Counted from the stretch's first letter, positions 39,982 through 49,374 are shown. The stretch: DNA of 64,000 bases from an uncultured Woeseiaceae bacterium (GCA_947258565.1 CAMYJB010000011.1:62636-126635), one strand, 5' to 3'. Numbers and translations: made by a program. The notes: generated by a model from the letters alone, not told the origin.

Positions 39982-40314
39982 CTCGGCTTGATCCCCATTG
40001 TTGGCAATCCCGACGGGGTCCGTCCAACGGGCCCCGGGGAGCCTGAAGCGACAGCCGCTGACAGCCGCTGTCTCCTGACCATTCTTTTGTGAATCATGGA
40101 GTCGCACAAGGGTGGTTTATACGGATAACCACGCGCATCGCAGCAGGTGTGTCCCGGTATAAGCTATTGATTTATTATCGATTCCAGGCTCGATCGTGCA
40201 ATCGATGAAGAGAGCGTTAACCCCCGTGCAATCAATGCTCTTGTGACAAGGGTCTCAGTCCCTCCGGGCGAGCAGGTCGCCGCTAGCGGGAACTGTTAAC
40301 TGCGCGAGCGCGGC

Positions 40315-40983
40315 TCAGTAGTCGCCGCCCAGGAGCCGGTCGAGACCCTCGCTCGCTCCGGACGCCCAGCGGCCGACCAGCCGCTCGACGCCTTGCCAGG
40401 TCGAGACCACGCCGCTGCCGCTCACCATCGCGGCGCCTTCGACGGCCTGGCGGTCGAACGCGCGCACCAGCACTTCGTCCGATTGCGAGTCGCGCAGCTC
40501 CAATACCAGCGTCATCTCGCCGACGGTTTCGAGGGCGAAACCGGCTCGCCCTGCACCACCGACCCGCCGGCCCGGTGCCCGCGCAACGATATCCTGGACA
40601 CGCACGTGCAGCGCCAGAACATCCGGCCCGGGTTCGGTAACGAGCTCAACATTCTCGAGCTTCCCGAGTTCCTCACCGAACGCGGTCGCCATGTCCGCCC
40701 TGAACCGGGTCTTCTGGTCTTCGCCCAGCGGAAACTGGTTCTGCTCCCGATCCGGGGTGCGGAAAGCCAACTCGAGTTCCTCGACCATGAGCTTGCTGTA
40801 ATCGGCAAACGTGACGCCCGGCCGAAGGAACGCGGCTTCGAAATTCCTTGCGGTAACCTGCTGCAGACCCTCGATGTTGACCTCGCCGGTGGGCTTCGGC
40901 TGGGTGGGCTGCGGCGCGCAGGCGCTCAGAACGAAAGCAGCCAGCAACACGATGCCGTGACTGATTGAAGGAGTGCGGGTCAT
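40315..40983 (-). CDS. DUF3313-like lipoprotein
   Basis: [19 protein letters not shown] lipobox; [16 protein letters not shown] similar to 16056..16667 product. Confidence 0.75.
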   Translation of the reverse strand: MTRTPSISHGIVLLAAFVLSACAPQPTQPKPTGEVNIEGLQQVTARNFEAAFLRPGVTFADYSKLMVEELELAFRTPDREQNQFPLGEDQKTRFRADMATAFGEELGKLENVELVTEPGPDVLALHVRVQDIVARAPGRRVGGAGRAGFALETVGEMTLVLELRDSQSDEVLVRAFDRQAVEGAAMVSGSGVVSTWQGVERLVGRWASGASEGLDRLLGGDY

Positions 40984-41089
40984 TACTGTCACCGGAGCGA
41001 ATTGTCGGAATGCCACATCCTACCGTTCGCTGCGGCAGAGCAGAAGCGCGTCGTCCACTTTAGGCAACACCCACAATTGCGTAATCGGG

Positions 41090-41209
41090 ATTCCGACGCC
41101 GCGCTGGTCCCTGTATGATGCCTTCCGTTTCCGTGTCGAACATCCGGCTGACGCGCCTGCGACGACGCAGGAACGCGCGTACACGTCGCCGATCTGGTAC
41201 ACCCCTTAA
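41090..41209 (+). pseudogene. C-terminal remnant of a DUF3604 gene (tandem duplicate of the next gene)
   Basis: [39 protein letters not shown] versus IPTPRHTLFDAIALGIPVEETGNPATIQERAYSSPIWYTP* at the end of 41230..43197. Confidence 0.88.
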
Positions 41210-41229
41210 TTAATGTATAGAGAGACATC

Positions 41230-43197
41230 ATGAGAAAACTGCTTTGCCTGTCCGCATCCGCACTCCTGGTCGGCGCCTGCGGGCAACCCGCCGAGGAGGC
41301 AGCCGAGGAAAGCGCGGCGCCGGCGCCGGTCGCGGAGGAAACTGCGCCGCCCGTCGCCGAGGTGACCAAGAGTCCCGGAGTCGTCAACAAGCTGTACTGG
41401 GGCGACACGCACCTGCACACGTCGTATTCACCCGACGCCTACCTGATGCAGAACCGCTCGGCGGATCCGGATACGGCCTATCGCTACGCGAAAGGCTACC
41501 CGGTCGTGCACCCGTACCACAAGGCACGTATCGAGATCGGTACGCCACTCGACTTCCTCGTAGTCTCGGACCACGGCGAGTTCATGGGTGTCGTGCCGAT
41601 GGTGCTGCAGGGCGATCCGCGCGTTGCCAATACGGAGACCGGAATACGGTATGCGCAGATGGCCGCCGAGGGTCGCGAGATCGAGGTCTTCGGCGAACTG
41701 ATCGCACAGATTAATGGCGTCGTCCCGGTGGACCAGAACCTGAACAACCCCGAGATCAATGCGTCGGTCTGGGGTGAGATCATGGACGCCGCAGACCGCC
41801 ACAACGAGCCGGGCAAGTTCACGGCCTTCATGGGCTGGGAGTGGTCGTCGACGCCACAGGGCCAGAACCTGCATCGCGTGCTGATCATGAAAGGCAGCAA
41901 GGTGAACGGTGAGAAGTTCATCCCGTACACGAGCCTGGACAGCAATAAGCCGGAGGACCTCTGGGCCTGGCTGGAGAAGACCTCCGCCGAGTCCGGCGCG
42001 GACTTCCTCGCGATCCCGCACAACTCGAACATCTCGGGCGGCCTGATGTTCCCGCTCGTGGACAGCAACGGCGCAGGTGTGGACCAGGCTTATTCCAAGC
42101 TGCGCATGCGTTGGGAGCCGGTCGTGGAGATGACGCAGATCAAGGGCGACTCTGAGACCCATCCGCGGCTGTCACCGAACGACGAGTTCGCCGATTACGA
42201 GACCTACGAGCATCTCATCGCGGTCGAGGGCGCCGAGGCCCCAAGCATGTTCAGCGATGGCTTCCTCGGCACGCTGAGCCCCGAGGACAGGGCGGTTATC
42301 GAATCGCAGGAGAAGCGCATCGTCGAAAATGGCGACTATGCGCGCACCGCATTGCTGCGCGGGCTCGTGCTCGACAATCGCGGCCGCGGCAACCCGTACA
42401 AGTTTGGCATGATCGGCTCCACGGACTCGCACACGGCAATGGCCTCGGCCGAGGAAGACAATTTCCACGGCAAGATGGCGATCGACTCGACGCCGGGCAC
42501 CAAGAAAGAAGACATCATTCCCGGCACGCCGGGCTGGGACATGGGCGCTGCAGGTCTCGCCGCCGTGTGGGCACCCGAGAACACGCGTGATGCCATCTTC
42601 GACGCGATGAAACGCAAGGAGGTCTATGCGACGACGGGCCCGCGCATCAAGCTGCGCTTCTTCGGCGGCTTCGATTACAACGCCAATGATGCGTCGCTCA
42701 ACAACCTGGCGGCAGCCGGCTACGACAAGGGCGTGCCAATGGGCGGCGACCTCTCAGCCGCGCCCGACGGCAAAGCGCCGTCGTTCCTGATCCGTGCCGT
42801 GAAGGACCCGGTCGGCGCCAACCTCGACCGCATCCAGGTCGTCAAGGGCTGGCTGGACGACGAGGGCATGCCGCAGGAAAAGGTCTTCAATGTAGCCATG
42901 GCGGACGGCCGCGTCGCAGGCAGTGACGGCAAGGCGCCGCCGGTCGGCAATACCGTGGATATCAGCACGGGCAACTACACCAACAGCATCGGAGATCCGG
43001 AACTGACCGTGGTCTGGAGCGACCCGGAATTCGACCCTGCGAAGGCATCGTTCTACTACGTGCGCGTACTGCAGATCCCGACACCGCGCCATACCCTGTT
43101 CGACGCGATCGCGCTCGGCATCCCGGTCGAGGAGACCGGCAATCCGGCGACGATCCAGGAGCGCGCGTACTCATCGCCGATCTGGTACACGCCTTGA
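41230..43197 (+). CDS. DUF3604 domain protein (PHP-like), lipoprotein
   Basis: SASALLVGACGQPAEE lipobox; LYWGDTHLHTSYSPDAYLM; GSTDSHTAMASAEE. Confidence 0.9.
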   Translation: MRKLLCLSASALLVGACGQPAEEAAEESAAPAPVAEETAPPVAEVTKSPGVVNKLYWGDTHLHTSYSPDAYLMQNRSADPDTAYRYAKGYPVVHPYHKARIEIGTPLDFLVVSDHGEFMGVVPMVLQGDPRVANTETGIRYAQMAAEGREIEVFGELIAQINGVVPVDQNLNNPEINASVWGEIMDAADRHNEPGKFTAFMGWEWSSTPQGQNLHRVLIMKGSKVNGEKFIPYTSLDSNKPEDLWAWLEKTSAESGADFLAIPHNSNISGGLMFPLVDSNGAGVDQAYSKLRMRWEPVVEMTQIKGDSETHPRLSPNDEFADYETYEHLIAVEGAEAPSMFSDGFLGTLSPEDRAVIESQEKRIVENGDYARTALLRGLVLDNRGRGNPYKFGMIGSTDSHTAMASAEEDNFHGKMAIDSTPGTKKEDIIPGTPGWDMGAAGLAAVWAPENTRDAIFDAMKRKEVYATTGPRIKLRFFGGFDYNANDASLNNLAAAGYDKGVPMGGDLSAAPDGKAPSFLIRAVKDPVGANLDRIQVVKGWLDDEGMPQEKVFNVAMADGRVAGSDGKAPPVGNTVDISTGNYTNSIGDPELTVVWSDPEFDPAKASFYYVRVLQIPTPRHTLFDAIALGIPVEETGNPATIQERAYSSPIWYTP

Positions 43198-43243
43198 GTC
43201 AAGCTCTGTTGGCGACTCGGCCGCTGTGGACTGGTAAGGCGTC

Positions 43244-44134
43244 TTGAAGAAATTCCTGCGGGAACCCCTGGTGCACTTCCTGGCGATAGGCATTGGCCTG
43301 TTCGTTCTTTTCGACCTGGTCGCGCCGGAGGAGAGCAATCTCGACAGCAAGACGATCGTCGTCGATCGCGATGCGCTGCTCACGTTCGTCCAGTTCCGCT
43401 CGAAGGCCTTCAACCCGGAAGTCGCAGCGGCGAGGCTCGACGCCCTGGGCGATGCCGAGTTGTCGATGTTGATCGACGACTACGTGCGCGAAGAGGCCTT
43501 GCACCGGGAAGCCCTGGCGCTGGGCATGGACCAGAACGACTACGTCATCAAGCAGCGGCTGATCCAGTCGCTGCAGTTCATTACCAACGGCTTCGTGTCG
43601 GCGGCGGTCGATGTATCCGACGAAGAGATCGCGGAGTATTACGAAGCGAACCGGGACGACTATTACGTCGATCCCTATGTGACGTTTACGCACGTATATT
43701 TCAGCAACGACCGCCACGGCCGGGAGCAGGCACGGCAGCTTGCAAAGGCGAAGCTCGCCGAACTCAACGACGCGAGCGTGCCGTTTTCGGAAAGCACGCG
43801 TCACGGCGAGCGCTTCCTGTACAACGTCAACTACGTCGAACGAACCGAGGATTTTGTCGCCAGCCACTTCGGCAGGGCGATGGCGGCAGCGGTGTTCGAG
43901 CTCGAGCCGGATAGCAGGCAATGGTACGGCCCGTTCGAATCGGCCTACGGGCATCACCTGGTGATGCTGACAAAGCGGACGGACGGCCTTTACCCTCCGC
44001 TCGGGGAAATCGCGGACAGCGTCCGCGAAGACGCATTGCGCATCAAGCTCGATGAGCAGAACGATCGCGCCGTGCAGGCGATCGTGGATACCTACGAGAT
44101 TCGCATGGGCGACGTACGCGGTACGGGCGGATGA
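43244..44134 (+). CDS. Peptidyl-prolyl cis-trans isomerase (parvulin/PpiC-type), membrane anchored, TTG start
   Basis: KKFLREPLVHFLAIGIGLFVLFDL; VTFTHVYFS...WYGPFESAYGHHLVMLTKRTDG. Confidence 0.82.
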   Translation: MKKFLREPLVHFLAIGIGLFVLFDLVAPEESNLDSKTIVVDRDALLTFVQFRSKAFNPEVAAARLDALGDAELSMLIDDYVREEALHREALALGMDQNDYVIKQRLIQSLQFITNGFVSAAVDVSDEEIAEYYEANRDDYYVDPYVTFTHVYFSNDRHGREQARQLAKAKLAELNDASVPFSESTRHGERFLYNVNYVERTEDFVASHFGRAMAAAVFELEPDSRQWYGPFESAYGHHLVMLTKRTDGLYPPLGEIADSVREDALRIKLDEQNDRAVQAIVDTYEIRMGDVRGTGG

Positions 44135-45144
44135 AATTGCGTGGTCTCGCAACGGCCTGCCTGTTGTTGTGTGCTGCCCTTGCGCAGGCGCATGACTCGC
44201 GGCCCAACTTCGTCGAAATCATCGAGACGGAACCGAACGTCTTCAGTGTGCAATGGAAAATCCCTGCGACCGTGCCCGATGCGGCGCTGCCGACGATACG
44301 CATGCCCGAGAGCTGCACGACGGACGCGCGCCTCGCGATGCAACAATCGAGCGGTGCTTACCAGGGGCGGCTGGTCTACAACTGCCCGGAGGGGCTGTCC
44401 GGCAAGGAGGTCAGGATCGAGTTCCCGGTCATCAACCCGTCGCTGTCTTCGCTGTTCCAGGTGCGGCTCGCGAACGGGGAGCAGTACGTCAAGATTCTCA
44501 AGCCCGAAGAGAGCAGCTGGACGGTGCCGGAGGCAGAGAACAAGCTCGCCGTCGCGGGCCAGTACACCCTGCTCGGTATCGAGCACATCTGGATCGGCAT
44601 CGATCACCTGCTGTTCGTCACCTGCCTGCTGCTGATTGCGCGCACGCCGCGGAAGGTCCTCATAACGATTACCGGGTTCACGGTCGCACATTCGATAACG
44701 CTTGCACTCGCGGCACTCGATGTCATCCGTATTCCTACGCCGCCGGTAGAAGCGGCGATCGCCCTGAGCGTGGTATTTCTCGCCTGGGAGATCGTGAAGA
44801 ACGACGAGTCGCAGCTCACCTATCGCTACCCGGTTGCGGTCTCGATGTCTTTCGGCCTGCTGCACGGCCTCGGGTTCGCCGCTGTCCTGCGCGACATCGG
44901 GCTGCCGCAGACCGAGCTGCCGACGGCGCTGCTGTTCTTTAACATCGGCGTCGAGATCGGGCAGATCCTGTTCGTGCTGGCGCTGGTCGCGGTATTCCTG
45001 CTGGTGCGCCCCGTGCTCAGGAAGGTGCTCGAGAGCGACGACCATGATGTGCACTGGAACTGGATCACGACGCCTGCCAGCTACGTGATCGGCGGGATCG
45101 CGAGTTACTGGCTGATCGATCGCATCTCGGGATTCTGGGTATGA
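44131..45144 (+). CDS. HupE/UreJ-like membrane protein
   Basis: GIEHIWIGIDHLLFVTCLLLIA...GFTVAHSITLALA...GLLHGLGFAAVLRDIGLP. Confidence 0.88.
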   Translation: MKLRGLATACLLLCAALAQAHDSRPNFVEIIETEPNVFSVQWKIPATVPDAALPTIRMPESCTTDARLAMQQSSGAYQGRLVYNCPEGLSGKEVRIEFPVINPSLSSLFQVRLANGEQYVKILKPEESSWTVPEAENKLAVAGQYTLLGIEHIWIGIDHLLFVTCLLLIARTPRKVLITITGFTVAHSITLALAALDVIRIPTPPVEAAIALSVVFLAWEIVKNDESQLTYRYPVAVSMSFGLLHGLGFAAVLRDIGLPQTELPTALLFFNIGVEIGQILFVLALVAVFLLVRPVLRKVLESDDHDVHWNWITTPASYVIGGIASYWLIDRISGFWV

Positions 45145-45293
45145 GACTTTTCTTTAAGACAGTACTGATTTTGAGTTTTGCCGTAACGAAAGCCGCGAGT
45201 ACCCAATAGTTGTCGCATGGGAATAATCGACCGGATTCCGCGATATACTGCGCAATCCGCACAGCCCGATCAGAACAACAACATGGGGAGGAC

Positions 45294-45953
45294 ATGGCGG
45301 ACGACCTGCATTTGAATCCACTCACCGGTCACGGCGAGTTCGACCGCCTGATCGCCGAGTTCTCGGAATTGCGCGACGCCGATGCAATGGAGTCCGCGCG
45401 GCAAGGCATCTGGGAGCAGTTCGGCGTGGAAGGCGCGGTCTTCATCTCCGACATGGCGAGCTTTTCGAGCACGTCGAGGAAGATCGGTGTCTGCCACTTC
45501 CTGAAGCTGATCCATCGAGCGCGCCAGTTCATCGCACCTCTGATTGCGCAGAACAACGGCCTGCTCCTGAAGTGCGATGCCGACAACTGCTACGCATTCT
45601 TCGAGAGCACGGACGACGCCATCCGCGCAAGCTTCGACATCAACGCCGAACTTTTCCGGCACAACGACGAGTTCAGCCTGAACGAGCAAATCTACCTGTC
45701 GGTCGGCATCGACTACGGCCGGGTCCTGCTCATCGGCGACAATGAATTCTTTGGCGATCCGGTGAACACGGCGTCCAAGCTCGGCGAGGATCTCGCGATC
45801 AAGGCCGAAACGCTGGTCACGAAACGCGCGCTGGAACATGCGACGCTCAGGATCCCCGAAACGGCAGAGCGCATGGTCGCGCGGATCTCGGAAATCGAGA
45901 TCAAGTACGTGCGCCTGCCGATGACGGAAATCGAGCGGGACGAGCTGGAATGA
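45294..45953 (+). CDS. Class III adenylate/guanylate cyclase-like protein
   Basis: VFISDMASFSSTSRKIG, KCDADNCYAFF, FGDPVNTASKLGEDLA. Confidence 0.85.
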   Translation: MADDLHLNPLTGHGEFDRLIAEFSELRDADAMESARQGIWEQFGVEGAVFISDMASFSSTSRKIGVCHFLKLIHRARQFIAPLIAQNNGLLLKCDADNCYAFFESTDDAIRASFDINAELFRHNDEFSLNEQIYLSVGIDYGRVLLIGDNEFFGDPVNTASKLGEDLAIKAETLVTKRALEHATLRIPETAERMVARISEIEIKYVRLPMTEIERDELE

Positions 45954-47203
45954 GCCGTCAACTGAGCGAGGCGCAGGCACTGCGCAGCGTGCTCGAGGTC
46001 ACGCGAAAACTCAGTGCGCCATTCGACCTCGATACGATGCTGACCGAGGTCGTCGATGCGGCTCGCGAAGTGCTCGACGCCGACCGGGGCACGGTATTCC
46101 TGTATGACGAGAGTTCGCACGAACTGGTGGTGCGCGTGGCAACCAGGCTAGGTGGCATCCGCATCCCCGCCGACAAGGGCATCGTGGGCGAGTCTGCGAT
46201 GTCGAGGAAGCTCATCAACGTACCGGATTGCTACGCCGACGAGCGCTTCAATCGCGCCATCGACAGGGAGACCGGGTACCACTCCCGCTGCATGCTCACC
46301 ATCCCGCTGATCGGCTTCGAGGAAACGCTGGTCGGCGTCCTGCAGATCCTGAACAAGAACAATGGCGTTTTCGACGACCAGGACGAGTTCGTCGCGACCG
46401 CCCTCGCCGCTCAGGCCGCCGTCGTGCTGCACCGGGCCAAACTGATCGAATCGATGATCGCGAGCGAGAGGCTGGATCGCGAAATCACGGTTGCACGGGA
46501 CGTGCAGATGGGCACGCTGCCCAAGGAGATGCCGGTCATCGAAGGCTATGGTTTCGCCGGCGCATTCTCGCCAACCGACCAGACAGGCGGCGACCTGTAT
46601 GATTTCGTGCCGCTTTCGGACAAACGCCTGTTCCTGCTCATGGGCGACGCGACCGGTCACGGCATCGGGCCCGCGCTCAGCGCGACGCAGGTTCGCGCGA
46701 TGCTCCGCGTTGCTTTGCGCCTCGGCGCGGACCTCGACGATGTATTCGTCAACATCAACGACCAGCTCGTCGAGGACCTTCCCGAGGACCGTTTCGTAAC
46801 GGCGTTCTTCGGACTGCTGGACGCGGATACGCACACGGTCCGGTTTCACTCGGCCGGCCAGGGGCCCATCATGCACTTCCATGCTGCCGCCAAGAGCTAC
46901 GACTGGCACGAGCCGTCGACATTCCCGCTCGGTTACATGGGCCAGCAAGACCTCGGACCCGGCGTATCCATCCGGCTCGAACCGGGCGACATCGTCGGCC
47001 TGATCTCCGATGGCATCTACGAGTACGAGAATGAGGTTGGCCTGCAGTTCGGGCAGAAGGGCGTCAGGTCGGTCATCGACGCGATGCCGGGCGGCAAAGC
47101 GGAGGAATTTGTGCCGGCTATCATGCATGCCGCGCGGATGCATGGCGGCAGCGCGCCCCAGGCGGACGACATCACCATCGTGCTCGTCCGGCGCAACTTC
47201 TAG
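45950..47203 (+). CDS. GAF domain + PP2C/SpoIIE-type serine phosphatase (RsbU-like)
   Basis: GTVFLYDESSHELVVRVA GAF; GGDLYDFVPLSDKRLFLLMGDATGHGIGPALSA; DDITIVLVRR. Confidence 0.93.
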   Translation: MSRQLSEAQALRSVLEVTRKLSAPFDLDTMLTEVVDAAREVLDADRGTVFLYDESSHELVVRVATRLGGIRIPADKGIVGESAMSRKLINVPDCYADERFNRAIDRETGYHSRCMLTIPLIGFEETLVGVLQILNKNNGVFDDQDEFVATALAAQAAVVLHRAKLIESMIASERLDREITVARDVQMGTLPKEMPVIEGYGFAGAFSPTDQTGGDLYDFVPLSDKRLFLLMGDATGHGIGPALSATQVRAMLRVALRLGADLDDVFVNINDQLVEDLPEDRFVTAFFGLLDADTHTVRFHSAGQGPIMHFHAAAKSYDWHEPSTFPLGYMGQQDLGPGVSIRLEPGDIVGLISDGIYEYENEVGLQFGQKGVRSVIDAMPGGKAEEFVPAIMHAARMHGGSAPQADDITIVLVRRNF

Positions 47204-47207
47204 CGCG

Positions 47208-47624
47208 ATGGCCGGCCAGTCGTTCAAGCGCAGCATCGAATCGGTAGCCGGGATCTACCGCTTCAGCGAAGACATCATGGCCGCGGACGATATCGACGAA
47301 TCGATCCGCTTCCCGGTCCATCTCGCCATGGAGGAACTGTTCGTCAACCTCGTGACCTACAACCCCGGGGCCGAGCACGACATACTGATCGACGTTCAGA
47401 TCGTCAACGATGGCGTGGTTGTTACCATTGTCGACCATGACGCCGCCGAATTCGACGTCACCAGAGAGCGGTCCGTCGATACGGCAGCGTCGCTTCGGGA
47501 GCGCAAACCGGGCGGGCTGGGCCTGCACCTGATACAACATATGGTCGATACGCTCGAATACGACTATCGGAACGGCCGGAGTAAAATTCGCTTCAGCAAG
47601 GGGCCGGACACACGCGATGTTTGA
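47208..47624 (+). CDS. Anti-sigma regulatory factor, HATPase_c (RsbW-like)
   Basis: VHLAMEELFVNLVTYNPG, IVDHDAAEFDV, GGLGLHLIQHMVDTLEY. Confidence 0.92.
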   Translation: MAGQSFKRSIESVAGIYRFSEDIMAADDIDESIRFPVHLAMEELFVNLVTYNPGAEHDILIDVQIVNDGVVVTIVDHDAAEFDVTRERSVDTAASLRERKPGGLGLHLIQHMVDTLEYDYRNGRSKIRFSKGPDTRDV

Positions 47625-47907
47625 GATCGATTACGCCGAAAGTGGCGAGATTGTTTGCAGCGGGCGCCTGGATGCGGCGCAGAGTGCGAAGGCAGAGGCG
47701 TTCCTCGGGCGCCTGGATGCCAGCCATACCCTCGACTTTGAGCGCCTGGAATACATTTCGAGCGCCGGGTTAGCTATACTGTTGAAGACACAAAAAAGGC
47801 TGTCCGAGAGCGGCGCAGCGATAAGAATAATAAACGTCAACAGGCACATACACGACATCTTCCGCTATTCGGGCTTTAACACGATCTTCGAGATCGAGAC
47901 CCTGTAG
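47617..47907 (+). CDS. STAS-domain anti-sigma-factor antagonist
   Basis: LDFERLEYISSAGLAILLKTQKRL. Confidence 0.93.
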   Translation: MFEIDYAESGEIVCSGRLDAAQSAKAEAFLGRLDASHTLDFERLEYISSAGLAILLKTQKRLSESGAAIRIINVNRHIHDIFRYSGFNTIFEIETL

Positions 47908-47941
47908 GGGTTTTTGCAACGTAAAGAGGGGGGTTCATCGG

Positions 47942-47967
47942 CCAACTTTTCTTGCGGCCGCCTGTAG
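47942..47967 (+). promoter_or_regulatory. Candidate ECF-type promoter motif before the sigma gene (CCAACTTTTCTTGC...GTA)
   Basis: 13/14 match to the motif at 49291 and identical AAC-to-GTA spacing. Confidence 0.5.
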
Positions 47968-47969
47968 GT

Positions 47970-48509
47970 ATGAGTGAGCCAGACGACATCAAGCTGATGG
48001 AGCGGTGCATTAACGGCGACAGGCACGCGTTCGAGCTGCTGTTGGCCAGGTACGAGAAACCGGTCTTCAACGCAGCGTACAGGATGCTCAACAGCCCTGA
48101 CGACGCGCGCGACGTAACGCAGACCGTATTTCTGAAAGTGTACGAGCACCTCGACCAGTACGACCCGAAGTATCGTTTCTTCAGCTGGATTTACCGCATA
48201 ACGCTGAATGAATCCATCAACTGGCTCAAGAAGACGAATCGCCTGGACGCGCTCGAGGGAGACACGGCTGATACCGCGGGCGGTCCGGAACAAGAGGCAA
48301 GTAACGAACAGTTGAGCGAGGGTATGCAGGCAGCGCTAATGACAATCAATCCGGATTATCGGGCCGTGATTGTCCTGAAACATCTGCTCGGATGCAGTTA
48401 CCAGGAAATCAGTGAGGTTCTCGAGATTCCGGAGAAGAAGGTCAAGTCGAGGCTCTACACGGCGCGCCAGCTCCTGCAGGAAACCCTCATCGCAAGCGGA
48501 TTACACTGA
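47970..48509 (+). CDS. ECF-type RNA polymerase sigma factor
   Basis: MSEPDDIKLMERCINGDRHAFELLLARYEKPVFNAAYRML...DVTQTVFLKVYEHL; C-terminal HTH. ORF opens at 47952. Confidence 0.92.
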   Translation: MSEPDDIKLMERCINGDRHAFELLLARYEKPVFNAAYRMLNSPDDARDVTQTVFLKVYEHLDQYDPKYRFFSWIYRITLNESINWLKKTNRLDALEGDTADTAGGPEQEASNEQLSEGMQAALMTINPDYRAVIVLKHLLGCSYQEISEVLEIPEKKVKSRLYTARQLLQETLIASGLH

Positions 48510-49273
48510 TGACTATCGACCCGAAATATTTCGAGCTGATCCAGGCAGACATCGACGGTGAGATCGACGATGCCGGCAAGGCCGAGCTCGAGAACTTCCT
48601 TGCCGACAGCGAGGAAGGCCGTGCTGTCTACGAGGAACTCGAGACGCTCTGCCGGTCTCTGGACGGCCTGCCGGCAATAGAGCCCCCAGCGCATCTCAGG
48701 CACGTGCTGCTGAACCAGGCGCCGCTCAAGGCCGCGCCGCAGCCGGCGCCCGGCCTCCTGCAGCGGCTATTCTCCGGACCGGCGCTCGGTTACGTAGGCG
48801 TGTTTGCTGCCGGCATTGCCCTGACGCTGGCACTGGTCGATTCCGACCAGATTTCGCGAGGCGCCTTTGACGACGTCACCGGGCTCGTCGGCACCATGGC
48901 CGACTCCAAGTTCTCCGCGCCGGAGCACGGCATGATCTCCGTCGATGAGAGCGAGGTAGCGGGCACCGTAACGCTACGCAGTACGGGACCGTTGCTCATC
49001 GTCGATTTCGACCTGAGCGCACGGCAGCCCGTCGAGATTGTCGCAGGCTACTCGGACAAGACCATCTGGTTCAACGGCTTCGCCCAGCTCGAGAGTACGG
49101 GCACAAGTATCGCGGCGGAGACCGGCGCCGTTACGCTGAAGATGGACGGCAAGCGGCGCTACGCCGTCTATCTGAACAACCCGGGCATGCGCCCGGCAAC
49201 GATCGACCTGCGTTTCATGGCGAACGAGCAGGTGATCCACGAGGCACAGCTCAGTTTTTCGGAACGCGATTAG
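48509..49273 (+). CDS. Putative membrane anti-sigma factor
   Basis: Directly follows ECF gene with start/stop overlap; acidic N-terminal domain, single TM (YVGVFAAGIALTLALV), periplasmic domain. Confidence 0.8.
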   Translation: MTIDPKYFELIQADIDGEIDDAGKAELENFLADSEEGRAVYEELETLCRSLDGLPAIEPPAHLRHVLLNQAPLKAAPQPAPGLLQRLFSGPALGYVGVFAAGIALTLALVDSDQISRGAFDDVTGLVGTMADSKFSAPEHGMISVDESEVAGTVTLRSTGPLLIVDFDLSARQPVEIVAGYSDKTIWFNGFAQLESTGTSIAAETGAVTLKMDGKRRYAVYLNNPGMRPATIDLRFMANEQVIHEAQLSFSERD

Positions 49274-49290
49274 CTACGCCGCGAATCTGA

Positions 49291-49316
49291 CCAACTTTTC
49301 CTGCCCGGTCGGGTAC
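49291..49316 (+). promoter_or_regulatory. Candidate ECF-type promoter motif before the nonapeptide-repeat gene (CCAACTTTTCCTGC...GTA)
   Basis: Matches the motif at 47942 in sequence and spacing. Confidence 0.6.
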
Positions 49317-49374
49317 TGGGTTATAGGAGAAACAATAGAAGTGTCCTGCAATAGTGGACACAAGGGGACCGAAA

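Noticed and set aside
40050-40085. Tandem CAGCGGCTGT element upstream of the first NHL gene
   Set aside because: Two short imperfect copies only, inside a possible alternative coding start; no supporting structure or second occurrence.
46148-47236. 362-aa minus-strand ORF
   Set aside because: Shadow of the GAF-SpoIIE phosphatase gene.
47895-47920. Weak hairpin CCCTGTAGGGG-TTTTT after the STAS gene
   Set aside because: Stem of only about 4-5 bp; not supportable as a terminator by eye.
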